From Alitta virens (lineage: Eukaryota; Annelida; Polychaeta; Phyllodocida; Nereididae): DNA of 64,000 nt. The notes below the pieces were generated by a model. That model was not told the DNA's origin, ran no database searches, and was given only the letters and a program-made list of their open reading frames with translations. Shown here in pieces: positions 22,901 through 32,815 of the stretch. The DNA is taken from assembly GCA_932294295.1 (NCBI GenBank), contig OW028585.1, positions 17,920,360 through 17,984,359 of the forward strand, in the 5' to 3' direction. Position 1 is the stretch's first letter. Every line of letters starts with the position of its first letter. The translations under genes and the position numbers were made by a program.

Positions 22901-24791
22901 GACACTACGGTTGATGGAGCCTCTGATGATACTTCAGTTGATGGAGCCTCAGATGATACTTCAGTTGATGGAGCCTCTGAGGATACTTCAGTTGATGGAG
23001 CCTCAGATGAAACTACAGTTGATGGAGCCTCTGATGATACTTCAGTTGATGGAGCCTCTGATGATACTTCAGTTGATGGAGCCTCTGAGGATACCATAGT
23101 TGATGGAGCCTCAGATGATACTACCGTTGAAGGAGCCTCAGATGACCCTAAAGTTGATGGAGCCTCAGATGATACTTCAGTTGATGGAGCCTCAGATGAT
23201 GCTACAGTTGATGGAACCTCAGATGACATTTCAGTTGTTGGAGCCTCAGATGTCACTATAGTTGTTGGAGCCTCTGATGTAAAAACAGTTGAAGGAACTT
23301 CAGACGACACTACAGTTGATGGGACCTCTGAGGATACCATAGTTGAAGGAGCCTCTGATGATACTACAGTTGAAGGAGCCTCAGATGATGGAGCCTCTGA
23401 TGTAGGAGCCTCTGTGGTTGGAGCCTCTGTTGTGGGAGCCTGGGATGATGGGACTTCTGTTGTGGGAGCCTCTGTCGTGGGAGCCTCTGTCGTGGGAGCT
23501 TCTGTTGTGGGAGCCTCTGTTGTGGGAGCCTGTGATGTTGGAGCCTCTGTTGTGGGGGCATCTGTTGTGGGAGCCTGGGATGATGGGACTTCTGTTGTGG
23601 GAGCCTCTGTTGTGGGGGCATCTGTGGTTGGAGCCTGTGATGATAGTGCCTCTGTTGTGGGAGCTTCTGATGTTGGATCCCTTGATGTTAGAGCCTCAGA
23701 TGTTGGAGCCTCTGATGTAGGAGCCTGTGATGATGGAGCATTTGTTGTTGCAGCCTCAGAAGTTGGAACTTGTGATGTGGGAGATTCTGATGTTGGATCC
23801 CTTGATGTAGGAGCCTCTGATGTAGGAGCCTCTGATGTAGGAGCTTCTGATGTTGGAGCCTCTGTTGTTAGAGCCTCTGTTGTTGGAGCCTTTGTTGTGG
23901 AAGCCTGTGATGATGGGACCTCTGTTGAAGGAGCTTCTGATGTTGGATCCTTTGATGTAGGAGCCTCAGATGTATGGGCTTCTGTTGTGGCGGCCTCTGT
24001 TGTTGGAGCCTCCGACGTAGGAGCCTCTGTTGTTGGCATAATTGATGTAAGTACCTCTGATGTCGGAAACTCTGATGTTGGAACCTTTGATGTGGGAACT
24101 TCTGATGTAGGAGCTTCTGATGTTGGGGCCTTTGATGTAGGGGCTTCTGATGTTGGAGCCTCAGATGTGGGGGCCTCTGTTGTTGGAGCCTCCGATGTAG
24201 GAGCCTCTGATGTAGGGCCCTTAGATGTGGCAGCTTCTGATGTTGGAGCCTGTGATGTGGGATTCTCTGATGTAGGGGCTTCTGATGTTGGGGCCTTTGA
24301 TGTGGGGGCTTCTGATGTTGGAGCCTCAGATGTGGGGGCCTGTGTTGTTGGTGCATTTGATGTAGGGAACTCTGATGTAGGGGCCTGTGATGTGGGATCC
24401 TCTGATGTAGGGGCTTCAGATGTTGGGGCCTTTGATGTAGGGGCTTCTGATGTTGGAGCCTCAGATGTGGGGGCCTGTGTTGTTGGTGCATTTGATGTAG
24501 GGAACTCTGATGTAGGGGCCTGTGATGTGGGATCCTCTGATGTAGGGGCTTCAGATGTTGGAGCGAGAGAGGTGGGAACCTCTGATGTGGGAGCCTCTGA
24601 TGTGGGAGCCTCTGTGCTTTCCTGTGCTTGCAACATTTTTGCTGTTGCAACAATTATCAGCATGGCTGCAATTTCAAATACAAGAATTAAGCATGACATT
24701 ATAATCTGCACCATATTGTACTGCCAAAAATGACATGATTAATTAATTAATGCGGAATTTAACACTCACTATAAATTATTCTTAATGCCAT
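11512..24791 (-). CDS. Membrane-bound SEA/EGF-like mucin, gene 1 (12 coding exons)
   Basis: Predicted transmembrane mucin of 1570 residues. Exons in transcript order: 24791-24770, 24665-21045, 20697-20582, 19181-19123, 18605-18460, 17998-17776, 16719-16555, 14160-14100, 12905-12873, 12571-12426, 11972-11903 and 11562-11512. All introns are GT-AG, phases join without a stop, and the CDS totals 4713 nt. Order of parts: signal peptide, ~1200-residue Pro/Thr/Ser repeat domain, SEA-like domain with a GSIIA cleavage-type motif, Cys-rich EGF-like domain, one TM helix, and a 120-residue acidic/tyrosine-containing tail ending PMYQF. By analogy with MUC1/MUC3/MUC17-type mucins it should form an O-glycosylated cell-surface filament. 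Gene 2 upstream on the same strand is its paralogue. The 5' UTR may be split, since a TTTCAG acceptor lies 13 nt before the ATG. The splice model is hand-built. Confidence 0.9.
11903..11972 (-). CDS. Mucin gene 1: cytoplasmic tail exon 4
   Basis: 70 nt encoding PEDSTVYGIEFMPNLYAIDI and ENE. Two tyrosines in acidic context could be phosphorylated. Acceptor TTTCCCAG, donor GTGAGTTA. Confidence 0.8.
12426..12571 (-). CDS. Mucin gene 1: cytoplasmic tail exon 3
   Basis: 146 nt encoding VFDREENEPEVATNQLTEPN and then an acidic/Pro-containing stretch ending KLRESPDDISVD. KLRESPDDI resembles SLRESIDNI in gene 2 exon 34683-34854, the only tail similarity I see between the paralogues. Confidence 0.8.
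12581..12763 (+). repeat. (AAGT)n microsatellite split by a short palindromic element
   Basis: AAGT units at 12581-12609 resume at 12734-12763. Between them lies a 123-bp element (12610-12732) with inverted ends CCCAGATAGCATT / AATGCTCTCTGGG. Confidence 0.7.
12610..12732 (+). mobile_element. Short palindromic element, family A (copy 1)
   Basis: Ends CCCAGATAGCATT and AATGCTCTCTGGG are inverted repeats. The interior contains GGCACGATGTCGGCAATGT. Related copies lie at 14826-14935 and 63411-63530 on the other strand, making a small MITE family. Confidence 0.7.
12873..12905 (-). CDS. Mucin gene 1: cytoplasmic tail micro-exon
   Basis: 33 nt, phase 0 to phase 0, encoding YFDSSPAHDNS. Acceptor TTACTTTCAG and donor GTGAGTATT are strong. 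Skipping would keep the frame. Confidence 0.75.
12987..13130. mobile_element. Short palindromic element, family B (copy 1)
   Basis: The arms ACTCCAGATGATGTCATGTG and its inverted partner (ATATGATATCATCTGGAGT) enclose CCCATTGG...CCAATGGG. Copies are at 13601-13789, 18064-18210 and 41797-41952. No coding content; MITE-like. Confidence 0.7.
13190..13445 (+). repeat. 20-bp tandem repeat array (~12-13 units)
   Basis: The unit is GCAAAGTCATGCTATTTCTT with A/G variation in the middle. Because 20 is not a multiple of 3 and the unit has no stop in any frame, three overlapping open frames appear. They are not genes. The array sits in the intron between the 14100 and 12873 exons of mucin gene 1. Confidence 0.9.
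13601..13789. mobile_element. Short palindromic element, family B (copy 2)
   Basis: Begins GCCAATTTCAAAGACTTGG and ends with the inverted partner CCAAGTCTATGAAATTGG. It shares the central CCAATGGGAGTC with the other family B copies. Confidence 0.65.
14100..14160 (-). CDS. Mucin gene 1: cytoplasmic tail exon 1
   Basis: 61 nt, acceptor TTTACAG, donor GTAGGTGG. It completes the split Gly codon from the TM exon and encodes LEEPRRDYDPPLHREYDSQQ. Without it the TM exon (phase 2) cannot join the following phase-0 exons, which supports its use. Confidence 0.8.
14826..14935 (-). mobile_element. Short palindromic element, family A (copy 2)
   Basis: A diverged copy of 12610-12732 in the opposite orientation. 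It contains CAGCATCGTTTCTATATCAG and ends TAAATGCTGTCTGGGA. Confidence 0.55.
14967..15090. mobile_element. Short palindromic element, family C (copy 1)
   Basis: GGTGCATGCCTGTCTCTAAAC near the left end is mirrored by GTTTGGAAACAGGCAT at the right. The interior has GATGACGTCACCAACGGTCC. Related to 35158-35430 and 36957-37087. Confidence 0.6.
16555..16719 (-). CDS. Mucin gene 1: transmembrane exon
   Basis: 165 nt. After NCRENYLKTGAESCIHEN comes a hydrophobic helix (IIIASTVVGGILLITLISII) and then the basic stop-transfer run TRRRRREQRS. This fixes a type I topology with the mucin domain outside. Confidence 0.92.
16843..16946 (+). repeat. (CTA)n trinucleotide microsatellite
   Basis: About 34 CTA/CCA units in the intron between the Cys-rich and TM exons of mucin gene 1. 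It creates a false poly-Leu open frame on the plus strand. Confidence 0.95.
17776..17998 (-). CDS. Mucin gene 1: Cys-rich EGF-like exon
   Basis: 223 nt encoding about 74 residues with nine Cys, including the stretches ACQSNGLGICPAGYNC, QCLHPCYVAR and LTCTIQ. Two more Cys follow in the next exon before the membrane. The spacing and CPAGYNC motif are EGF-like, the domain type that flanks SEA in MUC3/MUC17-class mucins. The gene 2 counterpart (43205-43427) is exactly the same length. Confidence 0.88.
18064..18210. mobile_element. Short palindromic element, family B (copy 3)
   Basis: Starts GCAGATTTCATAGACTAGG and has GACTGCCTTAACCAATGGGA in the interior. It lies in the intron between the SEA exon c and the Cys-rich exon of mucin gene 1. 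Confidence 0.65.
18460..18605 (-). CDS. Mucin gene 1: SEA-like domain, exon c with GSIIA site
   Basis: 146 nt. It encodes NGSIIADTNIIFQGILT followed by a segment with one Cys and two N-glycosylation sequons (NSS, NGT). FRNGSIIAD occupies the position where SEA domains self-cleave at G|S of a GSVVV-type motif. The motif here is less canonical than GSVIV in gene 2. Confidence 0.88.
19123..19181 (-). CDS. Mucin gene 1: SEA-like domain, exon b
   Basis: 59 nt encoding IESTIGQLPGYIRTDVLGF. It joins the next exon through a split Arg codon. The gene 2 counterpart is also 59 nt, with VERTIGRLDGYVRTDVIGF. Confidence 0.88.
19710..19898 (-). mobile_element. tRNA-derived SINE with 14-bp target duplication
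   Basis: On the minus strand it begins with a tRNA-like head containing an A box (TAGCTCAGTGG) and a B box (GGGTTCAATTACC), followed by a tail shared with 34443-34620. It is flanked by identical 14-bp repeats AGGCATGAAGTGGA at 19696-19709 and 19899-19912, the mark of LINE-mediated insertion. It lies in the intron between SEA exons a and b of mucin gene 1. Confidence 0.88.
20440..20570. repeat. Short imperfect tandem repeat in intron
   Basis: Three imperfect copies of a ~45-nt AT-rich unit containing TTTATATATC and GTGGTAATAA, just downstream of SEA exon a of gene 1. Confidence 0.55.
20582..20697 (-). CDS. Mucin gene 1: SEA-like domain, exon a
   Basis: 116 nt, entering in phase 1 and leaving in phase 0. 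It encodes EDVPVELPSAIRFQQ and then a helix-rich stretch with FQEMKQMVIDS, matching the first strand and helix of an SEA domain. Gene 2 has a 116-nt counterpart at 44864-44979. Confidence 0.85.
21045..24665 (-). CDS. Mucin gene 1 giant exon: Pro/Thr/Ser repeat domain
   Basis: 3621 nt in one open frame, about 1206 residues. Three different tandem repeats lie in succession. First are about 80 units of 15 nt (EAPTS variants, about 24620-23390). Next are about 73 units of 27 nt (SSEAPSTEV/SSEAPSTVV, about 23340-21358). Last are four units of 42 nt (EQTTSAQSTVSTQT-like, about 21357-21190). A non-repeated Thr/Pro linker ending TPLPPVLG leads to the SEA domain. Almost every unit offers Ser/Thr for O-glycosylation and there are no cysteines in the array. 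A 135-nt block (nine 15-nt units) is duplicated near 24290-24560. The donor is G|GTAAGTC. Confidence 0.92.
24770..24791 (-). CDS. Mucin gene 1 coding exon 1: start of signal peptide
   Basis: 22 nt, encoding MALRIIY plus one base, with donor GTGAGTG. Joined across a 104-nt intron to the giant exon it gives MALRIIYTMLIIVATAK, a credible signal peptide (basic residue then a hydrophobic run). This start is preferred over the upstream ATG in the giant-exon frame (24714), because exon 1 of gene 2 has the same length and phase. Confidence 0.8.
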
Positions 24792-25486
24792 GGTGTTGTG
24801 TTTATCTGAAAGCAGAAAACATTGTCAATAACAACTTCCACAAGCAAGTATAATGCAGGTAAGATCATTGACTGATATGCCATGATCACCACCATGTATG
24901 TAAATATTTCTTATAATCATGATATGCATTTATGCTTAATGCTACATGTTGTGCAACAATAGTTTACAGGACGGTTTGAAAATGAGCCAATTAAAAAATT
25001 CAAATTCAAATTGGAATATTGTCATCGCATTTCTGAAAATTGACAAGAAATGCACATAATTTGAAACAGAAAGAATTTGAAATATGCAATTCCTTTAACT
25101 TAAATCAAATTTTGTCACTTTTAAAGTACATTTGGTTTGTAATTCTGACAAAGGGAGGAATGGTAATTTTGGCACGCACACATCTGTTTGGAAAACTATG
25201 CATGAGAAATTTCTTATTGTGCAGCTGTATTTTAATCAATGAAATTTTTGCCCTGAAATTTTGCGTCATAATTTAATCTTGTATGACATAGATAGCAGAC
25301 TTATGTATAGCTGTAAATGCCCAATTGACTCCCATGTTAAGAATCATTTTATCTAATATACCACTTGTACGATAAAAGTAAGTCTGAGGCCCCAACTTTA
25401 TTTCCACCTGAAAATGGTCTAAAAATAAATTGGGGGAGTTTCCGAATTTTCTGTTGCTTTCTTGGGCAATTAGAAATTTCATCTTG
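24792..25486. other. 5' flank of mucin gene 1
   Basis: The minus strand just before the ATG reads TTTCAG then ATAAACACAACACC, suggesting a non-coding first exon further upstream. I cannot place that exon or a promoter. No other gene is seen. Confidence 0.35.
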
Positions 25487-26060
25487 TCTTATCAACCACC
25501 CACAGTAAAGATCTGAACTTTAGATTTTTGATGAGCAAGAACTCTACTTGAGTATTTGCTTATAAGGGACTAGTGGGATTAACATTACAGCAATTTCTTT
25601 GGCTGTTAACAATTTTATCTAAATGTGTTTGCATTAAAGAATGCAGACTGTACAAAAATATTAAATGTAAATGTTGTCTCATCTCCCATAGTCAAGTTCT
25701 GAACTAAGATTCAATAAAACTATGTGTAATGTCTTATGAGCAAAGAAATACTTGAGTATTTGCTTTTAGGGGATAACAGTTGGATTACGATTATAGAAAT
25801 TTTTTTAGGCTATTAGAAATTTTATCTAAATGTGTTTTTATTTAAAAATTCGGATCTTAAAAAAACTAAAGTAATAAAAATAAATTAGGTATAAATGTTT
25901 TCTCATCATCTGCATTCAAGATCTGAACTTGGTACTGAGTAATTCCAGTTAAATATTATTGAATTAAAAAATATGTGTACAAGAAAACTAAGTTTTAATG
26001 TTGTGTCATTATCAGCTGTCAACATCTGAACTTTAGATTAAGAGCGATCTTTAACGAATA
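25487..26060. repeat. Degenerate tandem repeats, ~110-220-bp spacing
   Basis: Related phrases (AAGATCTGAACTT, TACTTGAGTATTTGCTT, TTTTATCTAAATGTGTTT) recur near 25510, 25690, 25920 and 26020. Non-coding. Confidence 0.6.
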
Positions 26061-26169
26061 CTCAATTAGGTGATCTTGTCATATGGGTCATGTCGATCAT
26101 GGTCAATGTGTGTGACCAATGTCAAGCCAGTGTGACCCCTTAGGCAGGTTGAGTTAATGAATATAATGA

Positions 26170-26520
26170 AAAACTTGTTGAGACAGTTTCCTTCAAATTT
26201 GGTAAATCCTCACAGGATGCGTAAATTTCAAATTGAATATTCACTTTGATTATTCTTTATTTATGTATAATTTGTGGGGTAAAGACTAGGATAATGAAGA
26301 TTCCTTCCTTAAATATATTATTTTATGATAAATTTCCACTCGAATTTGGTAAATCATCACAGATTGACTAAATCGCGTATTTTACATTTACTCAGACAAT
26401 TCTTTATTTACATATAACTTACAGGTAAAGACTATAATACCTACCTTAAATATGTTTATGATCATTCGCTGGGACGTTGAGACAAGTATCCTTCAAATTT
26501 GGTAAATCCTCAGTGTCTCT
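26170..26520. repeat. Degenerate ~150-bp tandem repeat, ~2.3 copies
   Basis: TTCAAATTTGGTAAATCCTC recurs at about 26192 and 26491, with a variant at about 26340. The sequence between (TTATTCTTTATTTA, GTAAAGACTA) is also repeated. Non-coding. Confidence 0.65.
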
Positions 26521-26529
26521 TAAATGTTC

Positions 26530-29500
26530 ATCTTGTAACTTGTGTGTAAATGAACCTCTTCCCTTCTGGGTAATTGCAAATGAACCTCCTTCCTCCTGGG
26601 TAGTTGTAAGTGACTGCGTTATATTCACTGATTACTTACATCACAAGGTGACATACAGTTCCTGATATTATGACTCTAACTTACTTCATACTACGCCTTA
26701 TCTTATTTGCTCAGGCCTCCACCCATCTCGAGTACGTTTTGTCATCGACTGGAGATGGCTACATATATCTGTCGTGAAAAATAAACCGAAGGGCGTAGTA
26801 TTTACTACTTGTCATTTTAACGAATAATTAATGATGTCAGTCTTTTACGACACAAAATATATTGGGGGTGTTTATCATTTTTCCTGTCCGAAAGAAGCTT
26901 CTCAAGTCCACTAATCTTGGGATGAACTCAATCAGAAGTTTATTATCAAGCAATAAAATACATTATCTACCGTTTATCTGGGTTTTACACACTCAACCTG
27001 AAACCCAGTTTTGCAACATGTCACTGCATAGAAAAGAGGAATTTATGGCTGAGGAGTGGTCCTGATACAGCAACCCATATCTAGTCTTCACCCATCACCA
27101 TGGATGAATCCCTCTGTATTTGATAGAACTTTGTCAGCATTTTTCTTTTTAGTTGCTCAACCAAACTTGGTCAGATTATACCTTGGGGTGACACAAACCC
27201 TTTGACCAAATATGAGTGACATTGTCCCATTTCTCAAGGTTACGGGTCACATTTAACTCAATTCTAAAAATTTCAAATCTCAATAACTAAAAGAGCTTCA
27301 CATATGTTTGTAAGTACTACTATCAAATTGACACCTCAAAGGGGGTAAAGGGGTGAACTAGCTCAAGGTGAACAATTGACTATTACTCTAAATGTGAAGA
27401 ACCAGAAGTTGTCAAACTTAGTTGAGCATAGATGGTTAAAAATTTCTTATTTACCCTTAAAAAAAAAACACTCTTTATATAATAATTACTTTATATTGGT
27501 TTTTTCGAAAATGATATTTGAATTGCATACAGTATTTCAGCATACAAACATAAATTATTAGTTTGAATGACCTTGGGCAAAGGTCAAGTTCTCTAAATGT
27601 GTAGATTAGTTATGGCCAATCTCTAGTTGTGGAGATATAAATTTGTCTAAATCCGTAAAGTTGTCACAGCATTAAAAACATAAAATTTCTTTTGACAAAT
27701 ATATAAAATGTCTCAATCTGTAGATGTATTATGGCATAAAAATCATAAATGTATCTGAATCTGTAGATTAAGATATATAAAATGTCTCAATCTGTAGATT
27801 AATTATGGCATAAAAATCATAAATTTTCTGAATCTTTAGATTAAAAATGTCTGTAAATAGGTATATTAGTCACAGCACCAAACTGATGATGACTGCATTT
27901 TAGGCAATAACCATGCATAATTATATGAATATAGTCAAGATTGTTGGGTCTCACTACATTTTGATGAATATTGCAAGGTTGAGTTAGTTTCCAAAATTTT
28001 TTACTATAACATTGCATTTCTAACGGAAAACACAAACACAATATCGAAACTAGGTAACAAATGATCTTAAAAGATATGCCAATATTTGTGACACAATATG
28101 ATGCCCGGTCTCTCCATTCGATGTTCCTGGTGATAACCTTTGCTAAGTCGTACCACACCAATGATTGTTCGTAGTGTCTCAAGCATGCTTCAAAGTGTTC
28201 CAATTGATAACTAGATAATAGTCTGATAAAATCATAGCTTGATCAGTGGCCACTCCCATTTTCTAATCATAGTCCATTTTAATCATGCTACTTTATCATT
28301 ATTTTTTACACTAAAAACCAGCTTTCTATACCTCGTCTAGACTCGAATGAGCTCTCAAGTTAACATGTCGTTAAACAAATTCACATGTACACACACAGAC
28401 ACACACACTACTCCAAACCAGCCCTTGTAAGTCCTGGGCCTCCTCATGGCAAGGATGGTAACACAGTGGGTGAAGACTTCAAACCCCAGTGTCTAACACA
28501 GGGCTCAGCAAAATGCACCCTCCAGTTTAACCTGTCTAGCCAGTAAGGCATGAATGACCTTACCAGCTAACAAATTAAACATAATATAACCAACAACATA
28601 TAACTAGTGCTTTAATAAAGATACAAACACCAAATTTATACACGATCACAAAATGTTTTACTTTACTATGTGATACTAAAATCGATCAATTATTGTGTTA
28701 CTATAAGACCTCAGATGCCATGATATCATTACACTATACAGGTATTTGAATAGATAAAGGATTGTGGCCAAAGATCAGGTAAAACATTTTTTTCTCTATG
28801 GTATGTATGCTGACTTACACCAAAGAATGTATCCTTTCATTCTTTCGGTATTTGTGAAATAGGAAGTTCTAAGTTAATTACACATTGTAAAATTTATAGT
28901 TTAAAGAGCTGTTGTTATGATAATATAAAAGTGATTTGTGATCTTATAATCGTGACTGACTTAGAAATTGTTAGTCACACCCATTGAGCAAAACGTTTTT
29001 ACACATTCATGATGATGCTTCTGGAAATAAATGACTTCATTTAGAAAAATTTTGCTTTGTTATTTATCGAATAAAGTGATGTGATTAAACACTTAAGTGA
29101 ACCTTTGAAGAAGTGTTAAGAGGCCAGATCGATATGATTGGCTGTTGTCGAAACTTCCCTGAGTCAAGTTGAAAAAGTATGAATAGGAGTATACTAACAA
29201 TGTAGGGCAAAGGTTTTATGCCACTCCCTGATAACGAATACACTTAAACTTTGATGGAACATCATATGACGTCAGCGATGATCTCACTATGAAGTCTGAA
29301 TTGAACTTTTTGAACGTGCCAACGATAATTGCTACTTGTTCAGAAGAACAGTATCTTCAAATGGTGGATTTTCACGAAAGCTTCTTAATTGATATTTTCA
29401 CCAGGTGGCCATGACAGAATGCTACAATTCTATTGGCTGAAAAAATTACTCTAATCTTGTAAATCTGGTTAATTTATCCAAATATAGCTTTGAGGTTAAC

Positions 29501-29937
29501 CATGTCAAAGGAAATATAATTCTCCAATTCTTGTGAGTCTTATGTATTAAAGATAAAAACTAAAAAAGGAAATTTGTTATTGAGCCTTACATGTTTAGTA
29601 AGGAGCACTATCTTGCCCTATTCATACTTGTCCTACATGATAGCCTTCCTGATACTTCAGAGATTGCTAAGATATGGAGACAACTCCATCATTCATAGGT
29701 ACAGACTTCTTATTTTCTGACGCATCTGTGTCATAATTTGTGACTCAAAAAGCCAGATTTTTATGCCCTCTGTTGATAACTTCAACAACTATAGATACCA
29801 TTTCCAAGCCTTTTTGAAATTTGAAATGTATTGTCTTGGTGCAACACTCGATATATTGTTTGTCCTTAGACAATGATCATTTTAATCAAACAATGATGTC
29901 GGTTGGCTTAATGACAATATAATAACCTATCGTTTTC
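26530..29937. other. Spacer between mucin gene 1 and the Harbinger-like element
   Basis: No gene is supported. A 75-bp tandem duplication lies at about 27704-27845 (TATAAAATGTCTCAATCTG). A TGACCT/AGGTCA-rich stretch at 27.1-27.6 kb resembles the 7342-8581 element in style. A 120-codon minus-strand frame at 27841-28203 has no recognisable domain. Confidence 0.4.
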
Positions 29938-30500
29938 TTAAGGGGCGTTCAGTCCCATTCACATTTTCAGAGTAACATGGCAAGTGAGCTCGGATGACCA
30001 AAATTTCTACTCTTGCCTAACCTGGTTTATACTTAATTCACTCACCGAGCATTATAGGGACACTCCTGCTATTTCGTAGAACACTCCTGGTCCTTCTCAA
30101 TCATCCGTGACTATCTGTGTGGAAGGCAAAAATGTTTAAACATGTTAAAAAATTTGGCGGACGTTCTATGAGTAAATCGTTTACATTATTACGGGAATCA
30201 ATCGGGAAATTTCGGGACTTAGTCTTTTAACATTCTACATATGGCCGCAGGTATACTTGCCATACGCTCATGTCCAGCTCGTGGAATGCTCGTGAAACGC
30301 TTAGAGGACCTCCGTGGCCCGCCCATCGTCTTTTGTCAATTGTCTGCCCTGGCACCTTGCCCATCAGTAGCCCTCTCCTCATTCACTCTTGAACCACTCA
30401 CAGGAGTGACTATTTTTTTTTCTCTCGGGATTTGGTGGCCTTGGAAAAGGCCATACATCTTTCTTTTGGAGTTATCTGGAAAAGGAACAGGATGAGGTGA

Positions 30501-32224
30501 TTACTTCTTCGGAGACATCGAAGTCATATTAAGAAAGGACGAGCTCAACAGGTGGCTCATGTTGAGCGGAGTTGAACTGGTAGGAAGGTTATCACTGCCA
30601 GACAGCAAGGATCCCACGGAGGGTTCAAGGAAGAAGAACCAGGCACCACTGGAGAAGGTACAGCAGAGAAGACACCCAATGAAGATAAAGGCCCAGGTCC
30701 AGATGATTGATAGGTACCACCAGGCTGGAACTTGGCAACTGGAGAAGCTCCTGCAGGCTGCTGTAAATAAGCTGAAGCAGATGGCTGTGTAGACATCGTC
30801 TGCAAGGTAGTCCATTGTTTCTCAGGAGTAGCCTGCTGGAACTGGGTGGGCCTGCTGCTGAGGGAGCTGTTGCTGCTGCTGTTGAATAATCAACTGCTGC
30901 TGTTGCTGCAGCTGCTTGTTCCTCCTGACTTGCGCCTTCAGCTGCAAGAAGAACGACATCAGCTGGGCTTCGACATCTTCATACGTATCCCAGTCCAACT
31001 GAAGACACTCAGAATATATGTAGTCAGTCATCGAGCGGATTCTCTGGGTCTTTTCGGATCTGCAGGAGGAGGAGGAGGAGGAGGAGGGAGGAGGAGGAGA
31101 AGGCTGTGTGATGGCTTTCATGTGCTGGTCAATCCTTGCAGCTGTCTGCTGAGCAGACTGGACTGTGTCAGCAAATTTGGAGCTTGATGCAGAAGAATGA
31201 TCACCAGTATTTTTCCTCTTCTTGAAGGGACCACTCTTGGTTGTCACTGGAAAGACTGGACTTGGCTCAACGTCAACTTCTTCAACTTCTTCAACTTCTT
31301 CAGGCCCAGAATCTGCCTGCCCTGCACCGGAAGTGTCATCCATGTTGGGCAGTTGCGTCTTGCTCTTCGCAATCTTCTTCTTAGGTTGACAGCTTGATGA
31401 GACGGCACCCTGGAGATGTGTTGCTCAAGGAACCCAAAGTTGGCGATAATCCACTTCTCCTTCTCTGTCGGATTTCTCTTGGCTGTACCGGAAGGGTCCT
31501 GCTTGATGAGCTGCCCAGCACTGGTTCTGATAGACTCAAGCCAGGTCTTTAACTGTAGCCACACTGAGGGTCTGTGCCTTGTCATCGATGAGCCTCATCT
31601 TCCTCTGATGATCCTTGTAGTCAAGTCTGGTCCTGTCATAGAATATGTCATTCTCTCGGTACCAGTCAGCGATGTCTTGCTCCTCATTGGGAGGTAGAAA
31701 AAGCTTCTCAGTCTTATCTTCTTGGCTTCTTCTGAGATGCAGCTGGAGCAGTGGCAGAGGAGGCCTGGGTGGCAGGAAATTGACTGGCATCACTATCATC
31801 TTCTTCTTCTTGGGTGTCTCTCTTCTCCTTGTCTATATCAAAGTCTGGATCTCTGTCACTGTCATCAGAAGACTTGGCAGAAGTACTTGGCAGGAGACCT
31901 GGCAGGAGATGTGGCAGGAGACCTGGCAGGCGACTTAGCATGAGACCTGGCAGGAGATGTGGCAGGAACGTGATAAGTAGAACTGGCAGGACTAGCAGGA
32001 GCTGCAGGAACACTGGATTCTTCAAACTCAAACAATTCTTCCCCAGAGGCAAGTGAAGAAGGCTTTTCTTCTGTGACTTTTTTCTTTCCAAAATTGTGTC
32101 GCTTCTTGGTTCCCAGGGTGAAATGGTAAAGTTGAAACAGCAAACAGGAACAGGAACAGCAGCAACAGCAGCAGCAGCAGCAGCAGCAGAGAAGAATATG
32201 GCAAGGTCGATCAGTTTCTATCAA
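30501..32224 (-). pseudogene. MADF/Myb-SANT-like DNA-binding protein, frameshifted
   Basis: Read downward, the coding trace runs: a SPAR-repeat basic N-terminus (32200-31880); an acidic stretch with SSDDSDRDPDFDID (to about 31730); a MADF-like core with EEQDIADWYREN, FYDRTRLDYKD and KTWLESIRTSAGQL, ending WIIANFGFLEQHI (31735-31410); a KKKIAKSK linker with an acidic EEVEEVEEVD run; a segment DYIYSECLQLDWDTYEDVEA; a poly-Gln run; and a Ser/Pro/Gln tail ending SMSPKK at 30501. The trace changes reading frame at least five times without intron-like gaps. The nearby mucin exons keep frame over 15 kb, so real decay is more likely than sequencing error. Confidence 0.65.
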
Positions 32225-32520
32225 AGGCAGTGGTGTGAATAAAGTTTGCCTGACTGCGAATGATTATATACTGCTGGCCGAGGTCACGTGACGAGCCAAC
32301 CGGCCCTGCAACCGTCCTTCACCCGTCGTTCACCTAGCAGCCGTGATACTTGTGGCACACGGGAGTCACACATAGCGTAGGTAGGTACTGATTTTCTATA
32401 CGTAGAAACCGGTGACTTATCCGTTGTACACGTGAGTGCACACGTAGAAGCTGATGGTTTAATCGTCACACACATACCTCTCCCGCCGGGTTCTTGACAC
32501 CCACATGTGCGACGGTTAAC

Positions 32521-32815
32521 CTGCCGTCTTCTACGAGTGTCTTACGTGTGACTTGGTGTATGCCACAAGTGCCTCTACGGCAACAATGGCTTCACTACGG
32601 TTGCTAACTATAAACAATCACAGGCGAGTTTTCTACGGCAATTTTGAACATGAGCAAAACATCCGTCGATTTTGGCGGTTGTTCTCGGTTTGGGGACGAC
32701 AGCGAGGAATCGAGTAAGTGTGTTCACAGTCTTCTACGACAACCTCCCGATAACCACGGTTGCAGAACAGATGCCCAATTTTGCGTAATATTACATCATT
32801 CTACGAGAGCAATAC
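32521..32815. repeat. Cluster of TCTACG motifs inside the element's right end
   Basis: TTCTACGA or CTACGG occurs at about 32529, 32573, 32595, 32631, 32731 and 32801. The spacing is irregular. Similar CTACG words appear at 40057-40152 in a related solo end. Confidence 0.5.

Noticed and set aside
24666..24714. ATG at 24714 as the start of mucin gene 1
   Set aside because: A good 3' splice site (AATTGCAG) follows it, and a 22-nt upstream exon matching gene 2 in length and phase gives a better signal peptide.
21360..24733. Long plus-strand frames (579 and 439 codons) opposite mucin gene 1
   Set aside because: Antisense shadows of the 27-nt and 15-nt coding repeats; no start context, splice signals or domains.
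27841..28203. 120-codon minus-strand frame
   Set aside because: No domain, no convincing splice signals, lies in repeat-rich spacer.
30846..32056. Plus-strand frames over the MADF-like locus
   Set aside because: Antisense to the clear MADF/Gln-rich trace; low-complexity Leu/Gly/Arg runs only.
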